From: Pseudomonadota bacterium
GTDB taxonomy: Bacteria > Bdellovibrionota > UBA2428
NCBI GenBank assembly: GCA_018001635.1
Contig: JAGNHS010000030.1
Location: 1 to 36,870 of the forward strand
Direction of reading: 5' to 3'
DNA length: 36,870 bases
Shown: piece by piece, positions 24,965-31,621 of the stretch
Layout: each line of letters opens with the position of its first letter
Position numbering within the stretch: position 1 is the stretch's first letter
Notes under the pieces: generated by a model
What the model was told of the DNA's origin: nothing
The model's database searches: none
What the model saw: only the letters and a program-made list of their open reading frames with translations
Position numbers and translations under genes: made by a program

Positions 24965-25702
24965 GTGGAATATCTTTGTCTTGAAAATCAAAAACAACTC
25001 GATAAAATTAGCGAGCTTAGCAATTTAGTGAAGCAAGTCTTTCACGACTTAAAATCGCCCATGCTAGCTCTTGAATACTTCCTTAAAAGGAACGAAAAAT
25101 TGCCTCCTGAAGATAAGTTATTCATTCGCTCTTCAATTAAACGAATCCTAAACATTTGCAACGACCTCAACATCAACTCCCTTAATCCAGACTCAGACTA
25201 CCGTAGAAAAATTCAGATTGTAGACATTGAAGCCCTTTTTAACGAACTCAGCACACACAAATCTATCGAGAAACACGACAACCCTAATATAAAATTAAGA
25301 ATCTACACGCAAGAGCTTATTAAATCTAACTTTTACAAGCTTGGATTAAACGAAGCCGACTTGTTTAGAATCTTATCGAACCTCATTAACAATTCCTTCG
25401 AAGCTATCAGCAGAGAAGGGCAGATTATTGTTAATGCCTATCGCGTACAAAACCATTTGGTGTTTTCTGTAGTTGATAATGGTTGTGGATTTGAATCAGG
25501 AGTTCTCGAAAAACTTGGTCGCGAAGCAGTTAGTCATGGAAAAGACCCGAACTCCAACATGGGCATCGGCCTCTTAAATGCCTTTAAAAAAATTGATTCT
25601 GTTGGGGGCAAAATACGCTTACCTTTTGTAAAATCTGGAGCCACTGTTGAAATACATCTACCCATTTACGGATGCATTTTTAAAAGAAGACAGTTTATTT
25701 AA
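24965..25702 (+). CDS. orphan cytosolic sensor histidine kinase
   Basis: The 245 residues hold a HisKA-like dimerisation helix with the H-box FHDLKSPMLALE (phospho-acceptor His27). An HATPase_c domain follows, with N-box ILSNLINNSFEA (Asn142/143 region), G1 DNGCGF (171-176) and G2 MGIGLLNAFKKI (about 199-210). There is no membrane segment and no recognisable sensor domain beyond about 25 N-terminal residues, and no response regulator gene is adjacent. The start is a GTG at 24965 with GGAG at 24955-24958, six bases away. The frame has no ATG between this point and the upstream stop. It probably takes its signal from a partner protein. Confidence 0.85.
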   Translation: MEYLCLENQKQLDKISELSNLVKQVFHDLKSPMLALEYFLKRNEKLPPEDKLFIRSSIKRILNICNDLNINSLNPDSDYRRKIQIVDIEALFNELSTHKSIEKHDNPNIKLRIYTQELIKSNFYKLGLNEADLFRILSNLINNSFEAISREGQIIVNAYRVQNHLVFSVVDNGCGFESGVLEKLGREAVSHGKDPNSNMGIGLLNAFKKIDSVGGKIRLPFVKSGATVEIHLPIYGCIFKRRQFI

Positions 25703-25720
25703 CAAACCATCTCTCTCTAC

Positions 25721-26689
25721 TTAATTCTCAAACTTCACTCTGCTGAGTATATTTGTAATTTTTTCTTGCGCGGCAGGCGACAATCTCTCGGCATCGCGCT
25801 TTGGTCGCACTTGTATAGTTTGTAGTCCTTCGCGATTTCTAATTAACTGAATCGAGAATATCGAAGTTTCTCCAGCCAATTCTCTTTTAAACACTTCGAC
25901 CAAATCTGTAACGGCTGCTGGACTATCAAAATGTGGCAAGCGAATCATGGCGCTTTCTACAAAATCGCTTCTATCGGCAGACCAACGAATTCCATTACTC
26001 CAATCCGAATTGTAACCAACCGATGAACTAATCTGCTTTGAAATTGGCTCTTGCGAATAAACTAATTTATTACCAGCCATACGCTGAGCGCTTTGCACCA
26101 CCTCAGAATTCCTTAGGCTCTCTAGACGTTGCTCTTCGGCTCGTTTTGCGTCTTCTATCGCTTTAGCAGCAGCCTCTTTCTTCGAATTCACTTCGGCAAT
26201 AAGCTCTGCCTTGCCGGGCCCGGGCGCTTTAAATTCTGTTCTCTCTAAAATATTAGTTACAGAATCGCGAATGTCGTCGGGGGCATATCTGATGCCGGCT
26301 TTCATTTTTATTTGCGCTGTTAAATACCCATCTTTATCTTTAATTAAGTCTATTGAGCTAACACTGGCGTGTTTTGCAAAATTATCTTCCAAAAGCTGCA
26401 CAAAACTATCGACCTCCCCGCCTTGTTCTCGTTGGGGTAGGCGCAAATTAACAATACCGCCCTTATTAGATTGAACTCCAGAATACCACTTAACGCCATT
26501 ACTCCATTTCGAAGTGTAGTATTCATTTTCAAGCATTGTTGCCACAGCACTGCTTTCGAGTGGAAAATCAGCAGCCCTAGCTTTTGATTGTTTCTTTAGA
26601 CCGCAAGACTCTATTAGCGCTTTGAAAATATTGGCATGACTAAACTGCGAATTCATAAGCAGGGCCAAAATAAGGAATCGAGAATACAT
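25721..26689 (-). CDS. secreted protein with two copies of a novel approximately 98-residue domain
   Basis: A signal peptide (about 1-19) precedes two homologous units, about 57-155 and 225-322. Each has a W-S-N-G-hydrophobic-K/R-W motif, then a hydrophobic strand followed by RLP, a helix, an I-D/Q-L-I-(K/R) strand and a closing ITNIL-(E/S)-R helix. The linker (about 156-224) is Ala/Glu/Lys-rich and probably coiled-coil. I do not recognise the domain. It is convergent with the histidine kinase gene (18-nt gap). Upstream, TATAAA (26698-26703 on the minus strand) lies so close to the ATG that the transcript may be leaderless, though the -35 is weak. Confidence 0.65.
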   Translation of the reverse strand: MYSRFLILALLMNSQFSHANIFKALIESCGLKKQSKARAADFPLESSAVATMLENEYYTSKWSNGVKWYSGVQSNKGGIVNLRLPQREQGGEVDSFVQLLEDNFAKHASVSSIDLIKDKDGYLTAQIKMKAGIRYAPDDIRDSVTNILERTEFKAPGPGKAELIAEVNSKKEAAAKAIEDAKRAEEQRLESLRNSEVVQSAQRMAGNKLVYSQEPISKQISSSVGYNSDWSNGIRWSADRSDFVESAMIRLPHFDSPAAVTDLVEVFKRELAGETSIFSIQLIRNREGLQTIQVRPKRDAERLSPAAQEKITNILSRVKFEN

Positions 26690-27023
26690 GCTAATACTTT
26701 ATATTGTAACGAAATTGTTAGATAAATGTTACAAAATTAAATTATAAATAAGCCTTTATAATTCCAATCTTTACAACTCATTGCAAATTTCAATTTCATA
26801 AGAATTCACATAGGCCTCTACATCGCGGAGAAAACGCCGGCACACGGGAGCGAGCTTTATTGAGCGTGTATTTACTGGGTAGGAATCTACCTATTAAGAT
26901 TTTCTCACAAAGTTCCACAACAAAACCGTGCCCCGCAAGCACAGAAATCCATTTCACCGCAACGGGTTAGCTAAATTTCAAGAATGAGACTCAAGTTTTC
27001 GTGAATTGTAACCGATCCTACTT

Positions 27024-27039
27024 ACGACCTCGCGGTCGT
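27024..27039 (+). terminator. terminator-like hairpin
   Basis: ACGACC and GGTCGT (27024-27029 and 27034-27039) form a 6-bp stem with a TCGC loop, followed by TTTTCGTTGTTTT. No protein gene upstream explains it, which raises the chance of a small RNA in 26690-27040. Confidence 0.45.
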
Positions 27040-27056
27040 TTTCGTTGTTTTAGAAT

Positions 27057-27084
27057 AATCCAGGTCGCTATCACGACCTGGATT
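27057..27084. terminator. strong perfect stem-loop
   Basis: AATCCAGGTCG (27057-27067) and CGACCTGGATT (27074-27084) form an 11-bp perfect stem with a 6-nt loop. No strict T tract follows, so it may be a terminator, an RNA-processing site or a DNA-binding site. Confidence 0.4.
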
Positions 27085-27203
27085 AACCTTAAAACCAACA
27101 ACAGAAATTCAAGGTGTCTCATAAGCACCTTCCTCTCTATTGCGTACACACTTCCATGTGAAAACTTTGCACTAACGGGGCAGATAACCTTAGCGAATTC
27201 TAT

Positions 27204-27255
27204 GCCAAAAAAATTCGACCCTAAACCAAGCCAAAAAAATTCGACCCTAAACCAA
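27204..27255. repeat. perfect 26-nt tandem duplication
   Basis: Two identical 26-nt units (27204-27229 and 27230-27255), each beginning GCCAAAAAAATTCGACCC, lie head to tail. They end 13 nt upstream of the -35 of the next promoter. The lack of any mismatch implies a recent duplication or selection, for example as paired activator sites. Confidence 0.8.
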
Positions 27256-27268
27256 TCGCAGCCCCAAA

Positions 27269-27297
27269 TTGACTCAATGCGTCTAATGCTGTATAAT
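27269..27297 (+). promoter_or_regulatory. near-perfect sigma-70 promoter for a leaderless SGNH hydrolase mRNA
   Basis: TTGACT (27269-27274), exactly 17 nt, then TATAAT (27292-27297). The expected start near 27304 leaves about 5 nt before the ATG at 27309. No Shine-Dalgarno exists there, so translation should be leaderless. Confidence 0.75.
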
Positions 27298-27308
27298 TCG
27301 CCCACTTA

Positions 27309-28424
27309 ATGAAGCTAACTATACGTAATTACTTATTTCTATTTGCAATAGTTCTTACTTTTATTTCAAGCGCTGAGAGTGCTGAGAAATTCAAAAGTGT
27401 TGCCGTGATTGGCGACAGTGGGGCCACTGGAATTATGGCCGATCCACGAATTTTTTTAAGTTACTCGGCCCTTGGTAGAAGCATTCCAAAGCCTACAAAT
27501 CACAACAACGTTGATTTAAGTAGCTTCAAAAAACTCTACGATGAATTCGAGATTTCATTGCCTTTAAATTCCGCTGGAAGCTCGAGTGGATTCGAAGGTT
27601 ATCCGAATCATTTTCTAAAATTTAAAACTGAATTAGGCAGAAACTTAGAAATCGTATTTCAAAGCCAGCTTAATTTTCGCGAAATGACCTGGGCCTTTTT
27701 AGCCACTCGCTCACTGGTTTCAAAAGCTAGCGACATCAACTTATATTCTATAAATGGCAAAAGAATTGGAAGCATTCACGAAGAAGTGGACGTGATGAAA
27801 ATTATTAGCAAAGACGAAATGCCTGAAGCCACTTTTGTTTCTTTCACGGCCAACGACTTTTGTGCCGATAATGTCTTTTTACCTGAAGAAAGAGAAATAG
27901 CACTCACTCGATATGCCAAAGACTTAAAAGAAGGATTAGAAAAATTGAGCTCTATGAAAAAAAGCCTTAGCGCACATCATGTTTACGTTTTAGCGCCTAT
28001 GCCCGTTACAAAAATTTTATCTTCAGCTGAAATTGCTGAAAAGAAAATTTATCTTCCCATAAAAGGCGAAACAACTTGTAGAGACATTCGATCGGGCGAC
28101 TCCATTCCTGTCGCATTCTCTAAAGCCGATTACGGCGTTGCGATTAGAAAAATGTGCCCATCAATTCTTAGCATAAAACCTGAAGACAAAGAAAAAATCG
28201 CTTTTATGGAAGCCTTATATAAAGATGTATTGAACATTCAAAAAACTACAATTGACGATCTTAAACTAAAAGCAGCTTCAAATGTTATTTACCATTACAT
28301 TCCAGAAATATTTGATATCGATGTTAAACCCAAAGACATTGCCAACGATTGTTTTCACCCCTCTATTTACGGCCACGCTAAAGTAGCAAGAATTTTAAAA
28401 GCCCATTTACTATTAGACAATTGA
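27309..28424 (+). CDS. secreted SGNH/GDSL-type hydrolase
   Basis: After a signal peptide (about 1-25) the protein shows the SGNH blocks: block I VAVIGDSGATG with nucleophile Ser37, block III FTANDF with the Asn, and block V DCFHPSIYGH with Asp347 and His350. These enzymes cleave ester bonds in lipids, polysaccharide acetyl groups or other esters; the substrate is unknown. At 371 residues it is longer than minimal SGNH enzymes, with inserts around residues 60-130 and 225-290. Its promoter lies immediately in front and the mRNA is predicted leaderless. A hairpin just downstream can end the transcript. Confidence 0.8.
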   Translation: MKLTIRNYLFLFAIVLTFISSAESAEKFKSVAVIGDSGATGIMADPRIFLSYSALGRSIPKPTNHNNVDLSSFKKLYDEFEISLPLNSAGSSSGFEGYPNHFLKFKTELGRNLEIVFQSQLNFREMTWAFLATRSLVSKASDINLYSINGKRIGSIHEEVDVMKIISKDEMPEATFVSFTANDFCADNVFLPEEREIALTRYAKDLKEGLEKLSSMKKSLSAHHVYVLAPMPVTKILSSAEIAEKKIYLPIKGETTCRDIRSGDSIPVAFSKADYGVAIRKMCPSILSIKPEDKEKIAFMEALYKDVLNIQKTTIDDLKLKAASNVIYHYIPEIFDIDVKPKDIANDCFHPSIYGHAKVARILKAHLLLDN

Positions 28425-28435
28425 AATAAAAAAAA

Positions 28436-28465
28436 GGGCCAAGGATAGAGGGATATCCTTGGCCC
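28436..28465 (-). terminator. strong rho-independent terminator, mainly for the Cys-rich peptide gene
   Basis: GGGCCAAGGATA (28436-28447) pairs over 12 bp with TATCCTTGGCCC (28454-28465) around a 6-nt loop. On the minus strand it is followed by a run of eight T, the classic layout, so it ends the gene at 28473. The same hairpin can also stop the convergent SGNH hydrolase transcript, less efficiently because that side lacks a T tract. Confidence 0.88.
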
Positions 28466-28472
28466 ATGAAAC

Positions 28473-28664
28473 TTAATTGTTTTCTTTTTCAGTACAACAA
28501 TTGCAGTTTTCACACTCACAAGAATCATCACAAGAATCGCAATTATTGCAATCTTCTTCACAATTACAAGTACAATCCTCGCAACACTTGCAGTGTGTGT
28601 CAGCAAAACCATTAAGGGGTGCAAAAGCTATTAGCCCTAAGGCTAGAAAATATTTTTTTAACAT
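28473..28664 (-). CDS. secreted metallothionein-like Cys-rich peptide
   Basis: This 63-residue precursor has a signal peptide (about 1-21) and a mature part of about 41 residues holding 14 cysteines (25, 27, 28, 31, 33, 35, 39, 42, 45, 49, 51, 54, 56, 57). They are arranged as C-X-C, CC and C-X2-3-C units among Asp, Glu and Asn. The composition is that of a metal-chelating peptide, here exported rather than cytosolic. AAAGGAG seven bases before the ATG and a strong terminator make it a solid gene. It follows a small lipoprotein gene whose product also has clustered Cys and His. Confidence 0.8.
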   Translation of the reverse strand: MLKKYFLALGLIAFAPLNGFADTHCKCCEDCTCNCEEDCNNCDSCDDSCECENCNCCTEKENN

Positions 28665-28704
28665 AAAATCTCCTTTAAATTTTTAAATAAAACTAAAAAT
28701 AAAT

Positions 28705-29037
28705 TTAAACGGAGATTTTTGGGGGTTTAAAAAGTGTAGAAACGAATTCATACCCGCTTGAGCCAAAATAATTAACTAAAAACAATTTAGAAGGAATTTT
28801 ATATTCAAAGGAACTAAATTGGAGCCCCAACAAACAACAGCAATTTAATATTTTATTTGAATACTCAAATTCATTTTCTGAACTTTGTCCAATTGGAATT
28901 TGATTAGAGCCCAATGATTCATGATCGCAATGATATGCGCAACTTAAAAAGAGCAACGGCAAAAGAATCAGCATCACTAATGCAAAAACTTTACACCGGC
29001 CCTTATTTAACATTTTACAATTATTACACGACTCCAT
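28705..29037 (-). CDS. small putative lipoprotein with Cys/His clusters
   Basis: The 110-residue frame has a lipoprotein-type signal ending LLFLSC, followed by AYHCDHES and later NCCCLL. An internal ATG at 29013 (MLNKGRCKVF) would give a more normal signal peptide than the ATG at 29037 (MESCNNCKM). Neither has a Shine-Dalgarno. No family is recognised. The clustered Cys/His residues and the metallothionein-like gene 40 nt downstream suggest a shared role with metals (inference). Confidence 0.5.
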   Translation of the reverse strand: MESCNNCKMLNKGRCKVFALVMLILLPLLFLSCAYHCDHESLGSNQIPIGQSSENEFEYSNKILNCCCLLGLQFSSFEYKIPSKLFLVNYFGSSGYEFVSTLFKPPKISV

Positions 29038-29105
29038 AACTTATAAAAGATGACACTACTCCCACCGTTAAGCACCTTGTCACAGTAATCAGATTCCTTA
29101 AAAAA

Positions 29106-29993
29106 TCATCGAGCTTCTAATCTCGCTATACGAAGATCTAAATCTGGATGCGTTGAGAAAAGTTTAAGAAAACCACCGGCCTTGCCTGAAATTTTTAAAG
29201 TAGCCAGAGCCGCACTTTCTTCTGCCTGCGGAACTTTCATATTTTCCTTAAGTCGCTTAAGTGCAGCAATCATATTATTTCTTCCTGAAAGACTAGCTCC
29301 ACCGGCATCTGCTCGAAACTCTCTTGCACGAGAAAAAGATCCAACAACAATCATTCCTAATATACCAAGTAAAATTTCTAGAGCTATAACAACAACAAAT
29401 TGAATCATTGGCCGCTTGTCTTCAGACACTAGCTGGCTTGCAAAAAATCCCGCAACTCGGGCTAGAAACATAACAAAAGCATTAACGACACCTTGAACAA
29501 GAGTCATAGTCACCATGTCACCATTGGCAATATGAGCCACTTCGTGAGCAAGCACGCCGTCAAGTTCTGCCTTGTTCATGTTACGAAGCAATCCGGTTGA
29601 GACCGCAACAAGGGAGCGACTTTGAGTCGGTCCCGTTGCAAAAGCATTTAATTCCTCTGATTCATAGTAACCCACTTGCGGCATAGCTTTAAGCTCAGCT
29701 TTAAAAGCCAAGTCATGAACTCTTCCAACTAATGCACGGAGTTCAGGATTTGGGTCGTCAGGCTGTACAATCTTGACTCCCATCATCCATTTAGCCATGA
29801 CTCTCGATAGAGCCAGAGAAATGAATGCACCACCAAAGCCCCACAAGGCACAAAAAATTAAAAGAGATTGATAATTAATTCCTCGTGCATCTAGATAGGG
29901 CCTAACCCCCAAAGCATTTAGAACAATAGATATCGTCAGCATAATTAAAACGTTGACGACTAAAAATAAAAATACTCTTTTTGCAATTTTCAT
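29106..29993 (-). CDS. htpX: membrane metalloprotease HtpX (M48)
   Basis: This zinc protease of the inner membrane takes part in quality control of membrane proteins. It has two N-terminal membrane helices (about 7-28 and 42-62), the zinc site LAHEVAHIANGDM (His150, Glu151, His154), two further helices (about 165-185 and 200-222) and the downstream AREFRADAGGASLSGR with the third zinc ligand Glu. The ESEELNAFATGP segment is characteristic of HtpX. The 295 residues are typical. Its AAGGAGG ribosome site overlaps the stop of terC, so the two form an operon and may respond together to envelope stress. Confidence 0.95.
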   Translation of the reverse strand: MKIAKRVFLFLVVNVLIMLTISIVLNALGVRPYLDARGINYQSLLIFCALWGFGGAFISLALSRVMAKWMMGVKIVQPDDPNPELRALVGRVHDLAFKAELKAMPQVGYYESEELNAFATGPTQSRSLVAVSTGLLRNMNKAELDGVLAHEVAHIANGDMVTMTLVQGVVNAFVMFLARVAGFFASQLVSEDKRPMIQFVVVIALEILLGILGMIVVGSFSRAREFRADAGGASLSGRNNMIAALKRLKENMKVPQAEESAALATLKISGKAGGFLKLFSTHPDLDLRIARLEAR

Positions 29994-30004
29994 ATAAATC
30001 CTCC

Positions 30005-31045
30005 TTAAAACTCCCCTTTATGAAGAAGTTTAGTTGCTGCAATTTTACGCTTACGCTTATCGACTATTAATGAGACCACTATGGATGATCCAATCAATCC
30101 TCCAATGATACCCAAAGACCAACTTATTGGAAATTTGCCGCCAAAAGCTTCGTTGAGCCAAACCATTTTAAGACCAACAAATATTAGAACTGATGCCAGT
30201 CCATATTTAATATAGGCAAATCGATCCATCACACCCGAGAGCATAAAATACATAGACCGAAGTCCAAGTATCGCAAATATATTTGATGTGAACACTATTA
30301 AAGGCTCTTTAGTAATAGCAAAAATCGCAGGCACTGAATCGACCGCAAAAATGATATCAGTCAGCTCAAGAAAAACCAGAGCCAAGAAAAGAGGTGTTAC
30401 ATATCTCAGACCATCTTTCTTAATAATAAATTTCTGACCTTCAATTTTTGGATGCACTCTAAACAATCGCTTTAACTGTCGTATTATAAAATTGTTTTCA
30501 AGGTCTTGCTGAGCAGTACCTGCGAAAAACATTTTTACACCTGTTAGGATAAGTAAAACCCCAAAGAATATAACAAGCCAATGATAACTTAAAAGCACAG
30601 AACCCATAGCGATAAAAATAGCCCTAAAGAACAACGCTCCAAGAATTCCCCAAAAAAGGACTCGGTGTTGATATATCTTCGGTATTGCAAAATAACCGAA
30701 TACGACCGCAAAAACGAAAATGTTATCGATAGCTAGAGACTTTTCTATAACAAAGCCGGTTAAAAATTCGAGTGCCATTGATTTGGCTTGTGAATCGGGG
30801 TCAAAACCCTCAATAGATAGATAGCGTTGGTCGCTTGAAAATTTCCACTTTGCATAGAAATAAAATAGTAAGTTAAAAACTAAGGCCAAACTAATCCAAA
30901 CAGTCGTCCAGATAGAAGCTTCCTTAACCGAAACCTCATGGGCTTTTCTATGAAAAACACCAAGATCCAAAGCCAGCATCAACAACACAAAAGCCGTAAA
31001 AGCTGCATACAACCACCAATAATCTACGAAGGGAAAAAGAACCAT
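30005..31045 (-). CDS. TerC/Alx-family membrane protein
   Basis: This is an integral membrane protein of 346 residues with about nine helices. The family marks are LLMLALDLGVFHRKAHEVSVKEA near the N-terminus, FVIEKSLAIDNIFVFAVVF, and FLELTDIIFAVDSVPAIFAIT with acidic residues inside the membrane. TerC/Alx proteins are linked to manganese efflux and metalation of exported proteins in characterised bacteria, and earlier to tellurite resistance. GAGGAGATAG upstream supports the ATG. It is followed by htpX with the ribosome site of htpX inside its end. Confidence 0.93.
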   Translation of the reverse strand: MVLFPFVDYWWLYAAFTAFVLLMLALDLGVFHRKAHEVSVKEASIWTTVWISLALVFNLLFYFYAKWKFSSDQRYLSIEGFDPDSQAKSMALEFLTGFVIEKSLAIDNIFVFAVVFGYFAIPKIYQHRVLFWGILGALFFRAIFIAMGSVLLSYHWLVIFFGVLLILTGVKMFFAGTAQQDLENNFIIRQLKRLFRVHPKIEGQKFIIKKDGLRYVTPLFLALVFLELTDIIFAVDSVPAIFAITKEPLIVFTSNIFAILGLRSMYFMLSGVMDRFAYIKYGLASVLIFVGLKMVWLNEAFGGKFPISWSLGIIGGLIGSSIVVSLIVDKRKRKIAATKLLHKGEF

Positions 31046-31215
31046 AAAAACTATCTCCTCACTTAATAACCTTAATATCGCAAAAAATTCTCAATTGCTC
31101 AAATAGATATAATAACTTATATGCATTGTTTATAACAATACTAAATCCAAATCCCACGATGCATCTCTTTATACAATACACCACAGTATATATATCTATT
31201 TTAAATATCAATTTT

Positions 31216-31236
31216 ATTGTCGTAAATTAGGACAAT
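31216..31236. promoter_or_regulatory. inverted repeat in the terC/small membrane protein divergent region
   Basis: ATTGTC (31216-31221) and GACAAT (31231-31236) form a dyad with a 9-nt centre, about 25 nt before the ATG at 31261. It could be an operator for one or both divergent genes; the rest of 31046-31260 is AT-rich without other clear signals. Confidence 0.35.
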
Positions 31237-31260
31237 AGTTTAAAAAATCAGGAGGAAATT

Positions 31261-31605
31261 ATGAAACGAGTTATTTTAATAGAAGTTTTACGGAGATTAG
31301 AGAATTTACCTAAATTTAAGAAAAAGATTAAGATCTTTGCGGCGATAGCAGTATTAACGTTGTTTCTTGGAGTGGGAGCCATAGCTTACACAAGCTATTT
31401 AGGATTAAGCTATGTAGCTCAAACTGCTAGTAAAATTGACTTAGCCGAAGTCACACCAAATTTAGCAGAGCCCCTGAGATCTCCCGCAGTAACGCTTGCT
31501 AAAGACTGCTTTAATGTGGCTAAAAGTTTATTGAATTTTGACACACTACTGAATGTTCCCTTAGGCGAAAATGCTAAAACTATAAAAAATGCTTGTACAT
31601 TTTAA
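31261..31605 (+). CDS. small single-pass membrane protein of unknown function
   Basis: The 114 residues begin with a basic cytosolic segment (about 1-22), have one membrane helix (about 25-50, IFAAIAVLTLFLGVGAIAYT) and a 60-residue outer part with two cysteines. It is preceded by a strong ribosome site (AGGAGG). No family is recognised. It is divergent from terC and convergent with the RiPP operon, from which it is separated only by a short palindrome (GGCTTAAGCC, 31610-31619). Confidence 0.65.
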   Translation: MKRVILIEVLRRLENLPKFKKKIKIFAAIAVLTLFLGVGAIAYTSYLGLSYVAQTASKIDLAEVTPNLAEPLRSPAVTLAKDCFNVAKSLLNFDTLLNVPLGENAKTIKNACTF

Positions 31606-31621
31606 AATTGGCTTAAGCCTT

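Larger units (their letters stand above)
26690..27308. other. gene-poor stretch with a GC-rich patch, hairpins, tandem repeat and promoter
   Basis: No convincing gene occupies these roughly 620 bases. About 26810-26880 is clearly more GC-rich than its surroundings. Three hairpins follow: ACGACC/GGTCGT at 27024-27039 trailed by a T-rich tract, a perfect 11-bp stem at 27057-27084, and AAGGTG/CACCTT at 27111-27131. A 26-nt tandem repeat and the promoter of the SGNH gene close the stretch. A small non-coding RNA ending at the first hairpin on the plus strand is possible. Two overlapping frames here (27001-27309 plus and 27018-27305 minus) look like chance openings. Confidence 0.4.

Noticed and set aside
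26771..26890. Minus-strand open frame of 39 codons with a plausible C-terminal sequence
   Set aside because: It has no start codon with a ribosome site and is closed upstream by a stop. It could be a gene remnant, but there is too little to call it.
27001..27309. Open frame of 102 codons (plus) with an antisense frame of 95 codons (27018-27305)
   Set aside because: Both cover hairpins, the 26-nt tandem repeat and the promoter of the next gene. Neither has a ribosome site or a protein-like composition.
28477..28686. Plus-strand Ser/Gln-rich frame opposite the Cys-rich peptide gene
   Set aside because: It is the complement of the Cys codons. The minus-strand reading has a signal peptide, a ribosome site and a terminator.
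31046..31260. Possible yybP-ykoY (Mn2+) riboswitch upstream of terC
   Set aside because: Such elements occur before terC/alx genes elsewhere, but this leader is AT-rich and shows none of the conserved G-rich stems.
31610..31619. GGCTTAAGCC palindrome as a terminator between the small membrane protein and the RiPP operon
   Set aside because: Only a 3-bp stem can form around the TTAA, too weak to call although it is followed by TTTT.
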